Shown here: positions 47,052-55,749 of the stretch, piece by piece
How the letters are laid out: each line of letters begins with the position of its first letter
Numbering within the stretch: position 1 is the first letter of the stretch
Assembly: GCA_900541905.1 (NCBI GenBank)
Contig: UQLQ01000001.1
Location: forward strand, 124,001-188,000
Source: an uncultured Oscillospiraceae bacterium
GTDB lineage: Bacteria; Bacillota; Clostridia; Oscillospirales; Acutalibacteraceae
Direction: 5' to 3'
DNA length: 64,000 nucleotides
Notes under the pieces: model-generated
What the model saw: the letters and a program-made list of their open reading frames with translations, nothing else
Database searches by the model: none
What the model was told of the DNA's origin: nothing
Made by a program: the position numbers and the translations under genes

Positions 47052-47086
47052 GCCGGAAATACCCATTTATAATGGAGATGAGTTTG

Positions 47087-48850
47087 ATGGAAAATCAGAA
47101 TGTTATATACGGCATTAATGGACCGGTTGTTACCGTAAAAAATGCTCGCAGCTTCTCTATGATGGAAATGGTATTTGTTGGACACGAGCGTCTCGTTGGT
47201 GAGATTATCGGTATTAATGACAAATTTACTACAATCCAGGTTTATGAAGAGACTACCGGGCTAACACTCGGAGAGCCAATCTACGGTACTGGCAGTCCAA
47301 TGAATGTTACATTAGGTCCTGGCATTATGAGCAACATCTTCGATGGTATTGAAAGACCATTGAAAGAGATTGCGAAAGAAAGCGGAACTTTTATCAATCG
47401 TGGTAGTACCGCTTCTGCTTTGGATGAAGAAAAACTATGGGATGTTACATTAAAAGTGCAAGTAGGCGACACTCTAAAAAGCGGTGACGTTTATGCTGAA
47501 GTGCCTGAAACACTTTCAGTTTTGCATAAATGTATGCTAACACCTTTAATTCCAACAGCTACTGTTACTAAGGTTATGCCTAACGGACAGTACAAAGTAC
47601 ATGATACGGTTGTTGAGGTAGAAGATGCAAACGGCAAAAAGCACGAGCTTACTCTTTGCCAAAGATGGCCTATCAGAAATGCACGTCCTGTTTCCAAACG
47701 TACAACTTCAACTGTACCGCTAATTACAGGACAAAGAATTCAAGACGCTTTATTCCCAATCACCAAAGGTGGTACTGCTTGTATTCCGGGCGCTTTCGGT
47801 TCCGGTAAAACAATGACACAGCACCAACTTGCAAAATGGTGTGATGCTGACATTATTATTTATGTTGGTTGTGGTGAGCGTGGTAACGAAATGACTCAGG
47901 TACTTGAAGAGTTTGCTGAGTTGATTGACCCAAGAACAAATAGATTGCTGACTGACCGTACCGTGTTGATTGCGAATACATCCAACATGCCTGTTGCGGC
48001 TCGTGAAGCTTCTATTTACACAGGTATTACACTTGCTGAATACTATCGTGACATGGGTTATCACGTAGCTATGATGGCTGACTCTACTTCCCGTTGGGCG
48101 GAAGCTCTTCGTGAGATTTCCGGTCGTTTGGAAGAGATGCCTGCTGAGGAAGGTTTCCCGGCTTACTTGCCATCTCGTCTTGCAGAGTTCTATGAGCGCG
48201 CAGGTTATGTACATAACTTAAATGGCACAGAAGGTTCTATCTCTGTTATCGGAGCGATTTCTCCTGCCGGCGGTGACTTCTCTGAGCCTGTTACACAAAA
48301 TACCATGCGTTTTACTCGTTGCTTCTGGGCGTTGGATAAATCTCTTGCATATGCTAGACACTTCCCAGCAATTGACTGGATGGCTAGTTATACAGAGTAT
48401 CTAAATGACTTGGAACCTTGGTACATCGAGCATCTTGGCGAAGAATATCTTGAATACCGCAGTGTAATCAATAATCTTCTGCAAGAAGAAAACAAATTGA
48501 TGGAAATTGTTAAATTGGTTGGTGCAGACGTTTTGCCTGACGACCAAAAATTAGTCATTCAAATTGCTAGAGTTATTCGAATTGGCTTCTTACAACAAAA
48601 CGCTTTCCATCCGGATGATACTTATGTACCAATTGAAAAACAGCGCGATATGATGAAGGTAATCGTTCATCTTTATAATAAGAGCAAACAAATTGTTGCT
48701 GCAAACGTTCCATTGGATGATTTGTTGTCAACTGGTTTGTATGAAAGAATTATTAAGATGAAATACGAAGTACCTAACAATAAACTTGAAATGTTTGATA
48801 ACATTATTGACGATATCGATCGTACAATTGCTGGTGTTCTTAACGCATAA
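47087..48850 (+). CDS. ntpA: V-type ATPase catalytic subunit A
   Basis: A 587-residue catalytic subunit. The P-loop is GAFGSGKT near residue 234, followed by the non-homologous insertion typical of A subunits before it and by IIYVGCGERGNEMTQVL after it. MADSTSRWAEALREISGRLEEMP is the conserved catalytic-site segment. ATG at 47087 is preferred over an in-frame ATG 15 bp earlier that lies within the ribosome site. It is followed by an unusually structured 90-bp gap before subunit B. Confidence 0.96.
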   Translation: MENQNVIYGINGPVVTVKNARSFSMMEMVFVGHERLVGEIIGINDKFTTIQVYEETTGLTLGEPIYGTGSPMNVTLGPGIMSNIFDGIERPLKEIAKESGTFINRGSTASALDEEKLWDVTLKVQVGDTLKSGDVYAEVPETLSVLHKCMLTPLIPTATVTKVMPNGQYKVHDTVVEVEDANGKKHELTLCQRWPIRNARPVSKRTTSTVPLITGQRIQDALFPITKGGTACIPGAFGSGKTMTQHQLAKWCDADIIIYVGCGERGNEMTQVLEEFAELIDPRTNRLLTDRTVLIANTSNMPVAAREASIYTGITLAEYYRDMGYHVAMMADSTSRWAEALREISGRLEEMPAEEGFPAYLPSRLAEFYERAGYVHNLNGTEGSISVIGAISPAGGDFSEPVTQNTMRFTRCFWALDKSLAYARHFPAIDWMASYTEYLNDLEPWYIEHLGEEYLEYRSVINNLLQEENKLMEIVKLVGADVLPDDQKLVIQIARVIRIGFLQQNAFHPDDTYVPIEKQRDMMKVIVHLYNKSKQIVAANVPLDDLLSTGLYERIIKMKYEVPNNKLEMFDNIIDDIDRTIAGVLNA

Positions 48851-48865
48851 GATTGACGCCGATAA

Positions 48866-48924
48866 AATTCTTATCATTTCCCGTGCGAAGGTGATAAGAA
48901 TTACTCTAGTCTATAGTCGCACGG
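48866..48924 (+). ncRNA. Predicted H-type pseudoknot between ntpA and ntpB
   Basis: Helix 1 is an 11-bp perfect pairing, 48866-48876 with 48892-48902 (AATTCTTATCA with TGATAAGAATT). Its loop contains CCGTGCGA (48881-48888), which pairs exactly with TCGCACGG at 48917-48924. That 3' strand abuts and partly covers the ntpB ribosome site AGAAGG, 16 bp before the start. Interleaving of the two helices defines an H-type pseudoknot. A role in setting B-subunit translation is inferred. Confidence 0.6.
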
Positions 48925-48940
48925 AGAAGGCGGTTATAAT

Positions 48941-50329
48941 ATGATTCTTGATTATATTGGCGTAAAAGAAATTAACGGCTCTCTAATCGTTATCGATAAT
49001 GTTGAAAATGCTTTCTATGAAGAAACAGTTGACATTCGCCTCGATGATGGTTCCATGCGTCAAGGTAGAATTGTGCAAATGGATGGCAAACGTGTTGTTA
49101 TCCAGGTTTTCGAAGGATCTCGTGAGATTTCTCTAGACAATACCCGCACAAGACTACGTGGCCGTGCAATGGAGATGCCGCTTTCGCCAGAAATGCTAGG
49201 ACGTGTTTTTAACGGTGCTGGTGACCCAATTGATGGACTCGGTGAAATTTATCCTGAACAAAGAATGAATATCAACGGTGCACCAATTAATCCGGTATCC
49301 CGTGTATATCCAAGAAACTACATTCACACTGGTATTTCTTCTATTGACACTCTAATGACACTAATTCGTGGTCAAAAATTGCCTATCTTCTCAGGTTCCG
49401 GTATGCAGCATAATGAGCTGGCTGTTCAAATTGCCCGCCAAGCTAACATTACCGATGCAGAAGGCGAAGGCAAATTTGCAATCGTATTTGCTGCGATGGG
49501 TGTTAAAAATGACGTTGCGGACTACTTCCGCCGTTCATTTGACGAATCCGGTGTTTTGCAGAAGGTTGTTATGTTCTTGAACTTGGCTGATGACCCAATC
49601 ATTGAAAGAACACTGACACCACGCTGCGCACTAACAACAGCTGAATATTTGGCATATGAAAAAGACATGCACGTGCTTGTTATTATGACAGATATGACAG
49701 CTTATGCTGAAGCTCTTCGTGAATTTAGTTCTTCTAAAGGTGAAATTCCTGGTAGAAAAGGTTACCCAGGTTACCTATATTCCGACTTGGCTTCTCTATA
49801 TGAACGTGCTGGTATGGTTCATGGCAAAAAAGGTACTATTACTCAGTTACCAATTTTGACCATGCCTAACGATGACGTTACTCACCCTGTACCTGACCTT
49901 ACAGGTTACATTACAGAAGGCCAAATTTCTTTGGATCGTTCTTTGGATGGTAGCGGCATTTATCCACCAGTTGGTATTCTGCCATCTCTATCCCGTTTGA
50001 TGAAAGACGGTATTGGTGCAGAGTTTACTCGTGATGACCATAAAGGTCTGTCAGACCAATTGTTTGCAGCTTATGCAAAAACAATGGAAGCTCGTTCTTT
50101 GGCATCTGTTATCGGTGAAGAAGAATTGGCTACTTCTGATAAGAGATATATTGAATTCGGTAAATTGTTCGAATCTCGTTTCATTACACAAGGATTCAAC
50201 GAAAACCGTACAATAGAACAAAGCCTCGATCTGGGTTGGGAATTGCTTTCCACTTTACCACGTGTTGAATTAGACCGTGTACAAGAAGAACTTCTGGATA
50301 AATACTATATTGAAGGTCTTTGCAAATAA
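48941..50329 (+). CDS. ntpB: V-type ATPase regulatory subunit B
   Basis: A 462-residue nucleotide-binding but non-catalytic subunit. It lacks a standard P-loop, having [12 protein letters not shown] instead, as expected for B. The [27 protein letters not shown] block, here seen in parts, is a strong family marker. It alternates with subunit A in the A3B3 head. It is separated from ntpA by 90 bp with predicted RNA structure. Confidence 0.96.
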   Translation: MILDYIGVKEINGSLIVIDNVENAFYEETVDIRLDDGSMRQGRIVQMDGKRVVIQVFEGSREISLDNTRTRLRGRAMEMPLSPEMLGRVFNGAGDPIDGLGEIYPEQRMNINGAPINPVSRVYPRNYIHTGISSIDTLMTLIRGQKLPIFSGSGMQHNELAVQIARQANITDAEGEGKFAIVFAAMGVKNDVADYFRRSFDESGVLQKVVMFLNLADDPIIERTLTPRCALTTAEYLAYEKDMHVLVIMTDMTAYAEALREFSSSKGEIPGRKGYPGYLYSDLASLYERAGMVHGKKGTITQLPILTMPNDDVTHPVPDLTGYITEGQISLDRSLDGSGIYPPVGILPSLSRLMKDGIGAEFTRDDHKGLSDQLFAAYAKTMEARSLASVIGEEELATSDKRYIEFGKLFESRFITQGFNENRTIEQSLDLGWELLSTLPRVELDRVQEELLDKYYIEGLCK

Positions 50330-50368
50330 GTGTGGAGTTTTTAACTCTGATGAATGAGGTGAGCTATA

Positions 50369-51007
50369 TTGAGTAACCAAGTCGTACCAACCAAAAGTCA
50401 GTTGCTTGCCACAAAGAAATCTTTAAAACTTTCCAAAAAAGGTTTTGAGATTCTGGACCGTAAGCGTAACGTACTTGTTCGTGAGATTATGTCTTTACTC
50501 TCAAAAGCTGCCGAAGTTCAAGATAGAATCGACACTACTTATGAAGTGGCTTATGAAGCGCTTGAAATGGCTAACATTACATTAGGCAATACAGGCGAAC
50601 TTGCAAGCACAGTACCATTCGATGATAATTTGAATGTTGCATATAGAAGTGTTATGGGTGTAGAGCTTCCAATGGTTGCTCTAGAAGATTCTGAAATAGG
50701 TGGAATTCCTTTCGGCCTTATTTCCAGTAATGCACCGCTAGATGACGCTTTGGTAAAATTTACTGAAGTGAAAAAACTAACTGCGGAATTAGCTGAGATT
50801 GAAAATAGTGTGTTCCGTTTGTCTGTTGCGATTAAGCAAACAACCAGACGTGCAAACGCGCTTAAGAATATTATGATTCCTCGTTTCAAATCTGAAGTGA
50901 AATTTATTACTGAGGCATTGGAAGAAAAGGAAAGAGAAGAATTCTCACGTATGAAATTGATTAAAAAGAAAAAAGTTAGAGATGCTCTGGAAAACGAGAG
51001 CGCATAA
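50369..51007 (+). CDS. ntpD: V-type ATPase subunit D (central shaft)
   Basis: A 212-residue, two-helix coiled-coil shaft subunit. The start VVPTKSQLLATKKSLKLSKKG and the C-terminal TTRRANALKNIMIPRFKSEV are family markers. TTG at 50369 follows GAGGTGAG. It is the last gene of the operon, 10 bp before a terminator hairpin. Confidence 0.94.
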   Translation: MSNQVVPTKSQLLATKKSLKLSKKGFEILDRKRNVLVREIMSLLSKAAEVQDRIDTTYEVAYEALEMANITLGNTGELASTVPFDDNLNVAYRSVMGVELPMVALEDSEIGGIPFGLISSNAPLDDALVKFTEVKKLTAELAEIENSVFRLSVAIKQTTRRANALKNIMIPRFKSEVKFITEALEEKEREEFSRMKLIKKKKVRDALENESA

Positions 51008-51016
51008 CAATTTTCG

Positions 51017-51044
51017 ACAGGAAGCATTTGCTTCCTGTTTTTTT
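51017..51044 (+). terminator. Intrinsic terminator of the V-ATPase operon
   Basis: ACAGGAAG and CTTCCTGT pair across a 6-base loop and run into seven T directly after the subunit D gene. Confidence 0.93.
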
Positions 51045-51163
51045 ATGCCTATTTTCAGTAACTGATGGTGATATCCAAAATCTGCTATGGCAGTTTTCGG
51101 CATATTTTATTGTCAAATTAGAAAAAAACGTATATAATTGAGTAAAAGGAGGGACGAATACCT

Positions 51164-51898
51164 ATGGATTGGAAAAAAGACTGTTGGAGTAAAGAACATT
51201 ACCAAGATTTTAAAAATTACTTGCTGAAAATTGCAGAGGAGGAATATCGTAAATTTAATGAAAAAATCATTCCGTGCGACCATCCGATACTGGGAATTCG
51301 TATGCCTGTTTTACGTAAGTTGGCAAAAGAAATTGCCAGAGGTAATTGGAACTCTTACTTGAAAGTTGCCAAAGATAATAGCCATGAAGAAATTATGCTG
51401 CAAGGTATGGTAATCGCCTCTGTAAGCCCCAAAATTGAGTTTTCGGAAGTATTGAGATATATTACTTATTATGTGCCTAAATTGTCTAACTGGGCTTTGG
51501 TAGACGCTTTTTGTGGGGACATGAAAATAGTTGCACACCATCAAGAAGAAGCTTATTTTTTTATTGTGCATTATTTAAAATCTACTGAAGAATATTCCGT
51601 ACGATTTGCAATTGTTATGCTGATGAATTATTACTTAGATGCGCAGCATATCAATGCTGTTTTTGGGTTGTTTGATTCTGTACATCATGATGGTTATTAC
51701 GTAAAAATGGCTTTGGCCTGGGCAATTTCTCTTGCTTTTATCAAGATGAGGGAAGAAACAGTTCAATATTTGAATCATAACCATTTGGATAACTGGACTG
51801 TTCAAAAAGCGATGCAAAAAATATTAGAATCTAATCGAGTTGATAAAGAGACAAAAGATATGATTCGTAATATGAAGAAGAAAAGAAATTATGAATAA
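51164..51898 (+). CDS. DNA alkylation repair protein family (AlkC/AlkD-like HEAT fold)
   Basis: A 244-residue helical protein of the DNA_alkylation family. Markers are GIRMPVLRKLAKEIAR near residue 45, HEEIMLQGMVIA, NWALVDAFCGDMK and later WAISLAFIKMREET. AlkD-type members excise bulky or cationic alkyl bases, but many Firmicute homologues lack the aromatic and Asp residues needed, and I cannot confirm them here. It overlaps the next gene by 8 bp. Confidence 0.85.
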   Translation: MDWKKDCWSKEHYQDFKNYLLKIAEEEYRKFNEKIIPCDHPILGIRMPVLRKLAKEIARGNWNSYLKVAKDNSHEEIMLQGMVIASVSPKIEFSEVLRYITYYVPKLSNWALVDAFCGDMKIVAHHQEEAYFFIVHYLKSTEEYSVRFAIVMLMNYYLDAQHINAVFGLFDSVHHDGYYVKMALAWAISLAFIKMREETVQYLNHNHLDNWTVQKAMQKILESNRVDKETKDMIRNMKKKRNYE

Positions 51899-52571
51899 AC
51901 AAAGTATCGTATATCAGATTATTCGCTGTAAACGTAAAAGTACGGCACTTTATGTGAAAGAGGGAGGAAATGTTGTTGTAAGAGCTCCCTTTTTTGTTTC
52001 TAATGAGCAAATAGATGGATTTGTCCAGTCACACTATCTCTGGATTTTACAAAAACAGAGTGAGCAACAGAATTTACAGCAGAAAAAAGAACGTTTTTCA
52101 GTTACTGACCAAGATACTCTCACAGTGTTGGGAAGAGAGTATCCTGTGGTTTATGGCAACCAAGTTCATTTTAACGGAACAGTATTCGAAATACCGCAAA
52201 TACCCTTTTCACAAATAAAACCACAAGTGATAGCTGAGTACAAACGGCTTGCAAAAGAAATTATTACGGAAAGAGTTCATTATTTTAGTGAATTAACCGG
52301 CTGGAAAGCAGAGTCAATCAAAATAGGAAACGCTAAAACACGCTGGGGTTCCTGTTCGGGAACGAATAGACTCAACTTTACTTGGAAACTCATTTTTTCT
52401 GATTTAAATACAATAGATTATGTGGTATTGCATGAGCTTGCTCACACAAAAGAGCACAATCATTCACAGAGATTTTGGAATTTGGTAGCAGAGTATATGC
52501 CTAATTATAAAGAAATCAGAGAACGTTTGATTGCGGTACAGAAAAAACTCATGCAGGAAAACTGGGATTGA
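51891..52571 (+). CDS. YgjP-like zinc metallopeptidase domain protein (DUF45)
   Basis: A 226-residue member of the SprT/WLM-like minigluzincins. The zinc site is VVLHELAHTKEHNHSQRFW, with HExxH and a third His five residues on. Before it, KTRWGSCSGTNRLNFTWKL is a family signature. It is cytoplasmic, and its target is unknown. Overlap with the preceding DNA-repair-type gene by 8 bp indicates coupling. Confidence 0.9.
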   Translation: MNKQSIVYQIIRCKRKSTALYVKEGGNVVVRAPFFVSNEQIDGFVQSHYLWILQKQSEQQNLQQKKERFSVTDQDTLTVLGREYPVVYGNQVHFNGTVFEIPQIPFSQIKPQVIAEYKRLAKEIITERVHYFSELTGWKAESIKIGNAKTRWGSCSGTNRLNFTWKLIFSDLNTIDYVVLHELAHTKEHNHSQRFWNLVAEYMPNYKEIRERLIAVQKKLMQENWD

Positions 52572-52604
52572 TGTGTCAGATTTGATTTTGTTTTTATTGA
52601 TAAA

Positions 52605-52632
52605 AAAGAGGATGCTATTTGGCATCCTCTTT
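52605..52632 (-). terminator. Intrinsic terminator, mainly for the MerR gene
   Basis: AAAGAGGATGC pairs with GCATCCTCTTT across a 6-base loop. On the minus strand it runs into six T, just beyond the MerR stop; on the plus strand the T run is weaker but it may also end the metallopeptidase transcript. Confidence 0.8.
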
Positions 52633-52635
52633 CTT

Positions 52636-53367
52636 TCAGTTTGTTTTACTTTTTATGTGATAGCTTTCTATACAATAATTCTTCTTGCGGCATTGTGGAC
52701 AAGTGAGATTGGTTGCTCTAGGTGTGTGCATTGCAAAAAAGAATTCTTTGAATTTTGGTTTAAATACTGTACTGCATGTTGGGCAAATAAAAGCAATGCT
52801 TTGATAGTATAAGGTAGTTAATAAGCAACCCAATAAAATGACAATTGGCATTCCAACAGCAAATGGAATCCAATTTCCGGTTACAGTCCAAAGAGTAATG
52901 GAAACAATTTCAATGGAACTCATAATCATACCAATGCCCAGCATGAATAGATGGACAGTTCTCAATTTTTTTTGTCCTTTTCGGATATGTTCTATGTCTT
53001 GAATAGATTGAAAAGAAATCGTGCGAGATTGATGGATATTTTGCTGTACCAATTTTATCGTTTGAATTTGATTTTGTTTTTCGTCTATATCCAATTTCAG
53101 CTGTTTTAATTGCTCATCGAGAATGGACAGAATAATATCGTTTGAGTCTGCGTGTTCTAAAATTTGTTTGATTGCCTCTAAATTCAGACCAAGGGTTTTG
53201 AGAAGACAGATAAAAGACAGTTTTTTTACATCAGCTTCAGTATAGAGACGACGACCTCCCTCGCTAATCTCCGAAGGTTTTAGTAAATTTTTCGTATCAT
53301 AAAATTGTACAGTTCTTACCGATACATTACATAATTTTGCTAATTCTCCTGTGGTATATTTTAGCAT
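52636..53367 (-). CDS. Membrane-anchored MerR-family regulator with zinc ribbon
   Basis: A 243-residue protein. Residues 1-70 are a MerR DNA-binding domain (TTGELAKLCNVSVRTVQFYD and GGRRLYTEADVKKL). A coiled coil spans about 70-125. Two hydrophobic helices lie at about 135-155 and 163-185, and the end carries two Cys pairs, CPTC and CPQC, that could bind zinc. The regulator therefore appears tethered to the membrane with its sensor domain at the C-terminus. It is a single gene, convergent with the metallopeptidase gene. Target genes and signal are unknown. Confidence 0.87.
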   Translation of the reverse strand: MLKYTTGELAKLCNVSVRTVQFYDTKNLLKPSEISEGGRRLYTEADVKKLSFICLLKTLGLNLEAIKQILEHADSNDIILSILDEQLKQLKLDIDEKQNQIQTIKLVQQNIHQSRTISFQSIQDIEHIRKGQKKLRTVHLFMLGIGMIMSSIEIVSITLWTVTGNWIPFAVGMPIVILLGCLLTTLYYQSIAFICPTCSTVFKPKFKEFFFAMHTPRATNLTCPQCRKKNYCIESYHIKSKTN

Positions 53368-53437
53368 AGATACACCTCCCAGTTATTATTGTAACTTACA
53401 ACGTAACGTCACAAGCAATAGATAACGCAGGTGTATT

Positions 53438-54169
53438 TTAAAGTTTATCATATTTTTCTCGTGTATGAAGCCGTTTTTGGTATTGGGGACACACTTTCAT
53501 GCAAATTCCGCATACTGCACCGCGACCAATATGCTGGAATTGTTTTTTCATATATTGACTGCAGGTTTCAGCGGAAAAAATTTCTTCTCTTGTGATACCA
53601 ATGTGCCATTCTTTACCGGATATTGCACCACTCGGACAAGCGCTGGTACATAAAGTACAATCTTTACAAATGGAAACAGGAGCATGATTTTGAACCGATA
53701 CGGGACAATTGGTAAATAAACTTCCCAAACGTACACGAGCTCCGTATTCTTTATGAAGAAATAAGGAACTTTTTCCAATTGTGCCCATTCCTGCTAAACA
53801 TGCTAATTTCTTGTGAGAATAGCGTCCATTGTAATTCCAGCCATTCAGATTGATACTTTGAGAAGCTCCGACTGTTATATAGCGATATCCTTTTTGTTCC
53901 AAATATATTCCAAGCTTTAATAATGTTTGGTCAATAAAAGTGTTTACAGTGCGATAATGATGAAAATAGGTGTGGGTAGGGGCATCCGTAATTTCGTCAA
54001 TAATTGCATCGGATAGTTTGATTGCTATACTGATTCCATAGATGCAGTCTCCAAAATCCATGTTGCATTGTTTTAATAGCTTTATATCTTCCTGTTCCAA
54101 ATGTGCAAAGCCTACAGATTGGATTCCTTGTTGGTTTAAAAATTGGGTGAGTTCCTGTTGTATTGACAT
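53438..54169 (-). CDS. Epoxyqueuosine reductase-like 4Fe-4S protein
   Basis: A 243-residue protein related to QueG by its C-terminal double-cluster region: CKDCTLCTSACPSGAI and CGICMKVCPQYQ provide eight Cys. It is shorter than QueG, which is usually above 300 residues and has a corrinoid domain and HEAT repeats, so a true epoxyqueuosine reductase is doubtful; many anaerobes carry such short relatives. TVGASQSINLNGWNYNGRYS precedes the clusters. Single gene with upstream repeat elements. Confidence 0.75.
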   Translation of the reverse strand: MSIQQELTQFLNQQGIQSVGFAHLEQEDIKLLKQCNMDFGDCIYGISIAIKLSDAIIDEITDAPTHTYFHHYRTVNTFIDQTLLKLGIYLEQKGYRYITVGASQSINLNGWNYNGRYSHKKLACLAGMGTIGKSSLFLHKEYGARVRLGSLFTNCPVSVQNHAPVSICKDCTLCTSACPSGAISGKEWHIGITREEIFSAETCSQYMKKQFQHIGRGAVCGICMKVCPQYQKRLHTREKYDKL

Positions 54170-54222
54170 AATTCCTCCAAAGAGATATAACGATTTCGTG
54201 CCTAAAAGATATGTTTATTATA

Positions 54223-54392
54223 GCATTAAAGAAATTGCTATGCAATTTCCAACTGATTAATGCTAAAACGTTCTCATAACAACCAAAATTTTAATTTTGT
54301 TATTGTTATGGGGTTGTTATAACATTAAAAAAATTGCTAAGCAATTTTTAACATACAGGGGTTAAAACGTTCTAGCCAACAATCAAAATCCT
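54223..54392. repeat. Tandem pair of ~70-bp hairpin-containing repeats
   Basis: Two related units at about 54223-54290 and 54323-54392 share CATTAAA, the hairpin AAATTGCT-GCAATTT, the string TAAAACGTTCT and a final CAAAAT. They start about 100 bp apart. No coding potential is visible. They fill the gap between the QueG-like gene and the corA promoter; the rest of this gap (54393-54619) shows nothing I can interpret. Confidence 0.65.
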
Positions 54393-54619
54393 GAACATAG
54401 AAAGATGTTACTTTCAATGTTTGCTTTTTATTATAAGATTAAATAAAAATAGAAAAAACAGTAATTCTCTATTTATGCCATAGATTTATGATGGTACATG
54501 AGGGCACTAAAAAATTACTGATATTTACCCAGAAAACAGTGAAATCTAGGCTGATTTGACTGTATACCAGCTATAAAAGCGAAGAGATTGGAATATAGCT
54601 GTAAATCGAGGTTTTACGC

Positions 54620-54647
54620 TTGCAATCTATTGTTTTTATGCTATAAT
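54620..54647 (+). promoter_or_regulatory. SigA-type promoter of the corA transcript
   Basis: TTGCAA at 54620-54625 and a perfect TATAAT at 54642-54647 with 16 bp between. Transcription should begin near 54654, about 30 bases before the leader-peptide start. Confidence 0.8.
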
Positions 54648-54682
54648 AAATAAAGATTCATACTCAGTTTGGAGGTGGCATT

Positions 54683-54751
54683 GTGAAACCAAAACCTGGT
54701 GAAAATCAATATTTTTGCAGTGCAATGCCGGTTGGCTTTGTGCTGATATAA
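54683..54751 (+). CDS. Candidate 22-residue leader peptide upstream of corA
   Basis: A GTG-initiated frame with GGAGG 7 bp upstream, the best ribosome site in the region, encodes a peptide beginning MKPKPGENQYFC and ending PVGFVLI before TAA. It has Pro at positions 3, 5 and 16. The stop is 13 bp before the corA start, so ribosomes finishing the peptide would affect corA translation. Pro-containing leader peptides regulate Mg2+ transporter genes in enterobacteria (mgtL); equivalence here is inference. Confidence 0.5.
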   Translation: MKPKPGENQYFCSAMPVGFVLI

Positions 54752-54764
54752 ACTGAGAGGGTGA

Positions 54765-55694
54765 ATGGTATTGATATCTTACTTTAAATCAATGAATGGC
54801 AAAGTGACAGAAATTGAATCATGTGAACCTGGGTGCTGGATTCGCTGTATTGCGCCAACTAATGACGAAATTAACAGTTTAATTGCTGAGTTTGCAATTG
54901 AGCCCGATTTTTTTCGTGCGGCAATGGACGAAGAGGAATCTTCCCATATTGATATTGAAGACGAAAGTACATTGTTAATTGTCGATATACCTGTTCTGGA
55001 TCGTCCTCATGAAAAGATTACTTATTCTACAACCCCGCTGGGCATTATTATCACACAATCTAATGTCATTACGGTTTCTACAAAAGAAAGCCCAATTTTA
55101 TCAGAAATTGCTGACGGTGCGGTAAAAGATATTCAAACAAATTTAAAAACACGCTTTATTCTTAATATTTTGCTGCGTGTGGCCACCAGATATTTGCAAT
55201 ATTTGAGACAGATTGATAAAATCTTCAACCAGTTAGAAAAAAAGCTTCGTAAAACTATGAAGAATAACGATTTAATTAAGCTGTTGGATATTGAAAAATC
55301 TCTGGTATATTTTTCTTCTTCTTTAAAAGCAAATGAAATTACCATTGAAAAAATTATGCGTGGACGAGTTATCAAAATGTACGAAGAAGATCAAGATTTA
55401 ATTGAAGATGTTTTAGTTGAAATTCGTCAGGCAATTGATATGTCAAGTATTTATCTGAACATTTTGTCAGGAACAATGGATGCGTTCTCTTCTATTATTT
55501 CCAATAACCTGAATATCGTGATGAAAGTGTTAGCCTCTTTGACACTGTTAACTTCTATACCTACTGTTGTCTCAGGTATTTATGGTATGAACGTCGATCA
55601 TTTACCGATTCCGTTTTTTTGGTTTCCGGTTACGCTTTCTATTGTATGTATGGTTGTTGCATTTATTATCCTCAAAAAGAAAGACATGCTTTAA
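54765..55694 (+). CDS. corA: CorA-family magnesium/divalent cation channel
   Basis: A 309-residue CorA protein. The N-terminal two thirds form the cytoplasmic alpha/beta funnel, with a long helix around KSLVYFSSSLKANEITIEKI. Two membrane helices end the protein, and the signature loop is GIYGMNVDHLP with the GMN selectivity motif. ATG at 54765 is used; a TTG two codons later has a better spacing from GAGAGGG and could be the true start. It is preceded by a promoter and a possible leader peptide and ends at its own terminator. Confidence 0.93.
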   Translation: MVLISYFKSMNGKVTEIESCEPGCWIRCIAPTNDEINSLIAEFAIEPDFFRAAMDEEESSHIDIEDESTLLIVDIPVLDRPHEKITYSTTPLGIIITQSNVITVSTKESPILSEIADGAVKDIQTNLKTRFILNILLRVATRYLQYLRQIDKIFNQLEKKLRKTMKNNDLIKLLDIEKSLVYFSSSLKANEITIEKIMRGRVIKMYEEDQDLIEDVLVEIRQAIDMSSIYLNILSGTMDAFSSIISNNLNIVMKVLASLTLLTSIPTVVSGIYGMNVDHLPIPFFWFPVTLSIVCMVVAFIILKKKDML

Positions 55695-55698
55695 TTCA

Positions 55699-55722
55699 AA
55701 GAGCTGCAAAGCTCTTTTTTTA
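55699..55722 (+). terminator. Intrinsic terminator of corA
   Basis: AAAGAGCT and AGCTCTTT pair around a GCAA tetraloop and run into seven or more T, 5 bp past the corA stop. Confidence 0.92.
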
Positions 55723-55749
55723 TACGATTATTTAAAATTAGGAGAATTT

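Noticed and set aside
54170..54392. CRISPR array
   Set aside because: Only two imperfect, unequal repeats with hairpins; no regular spacer pattern and no cas genes in the window.
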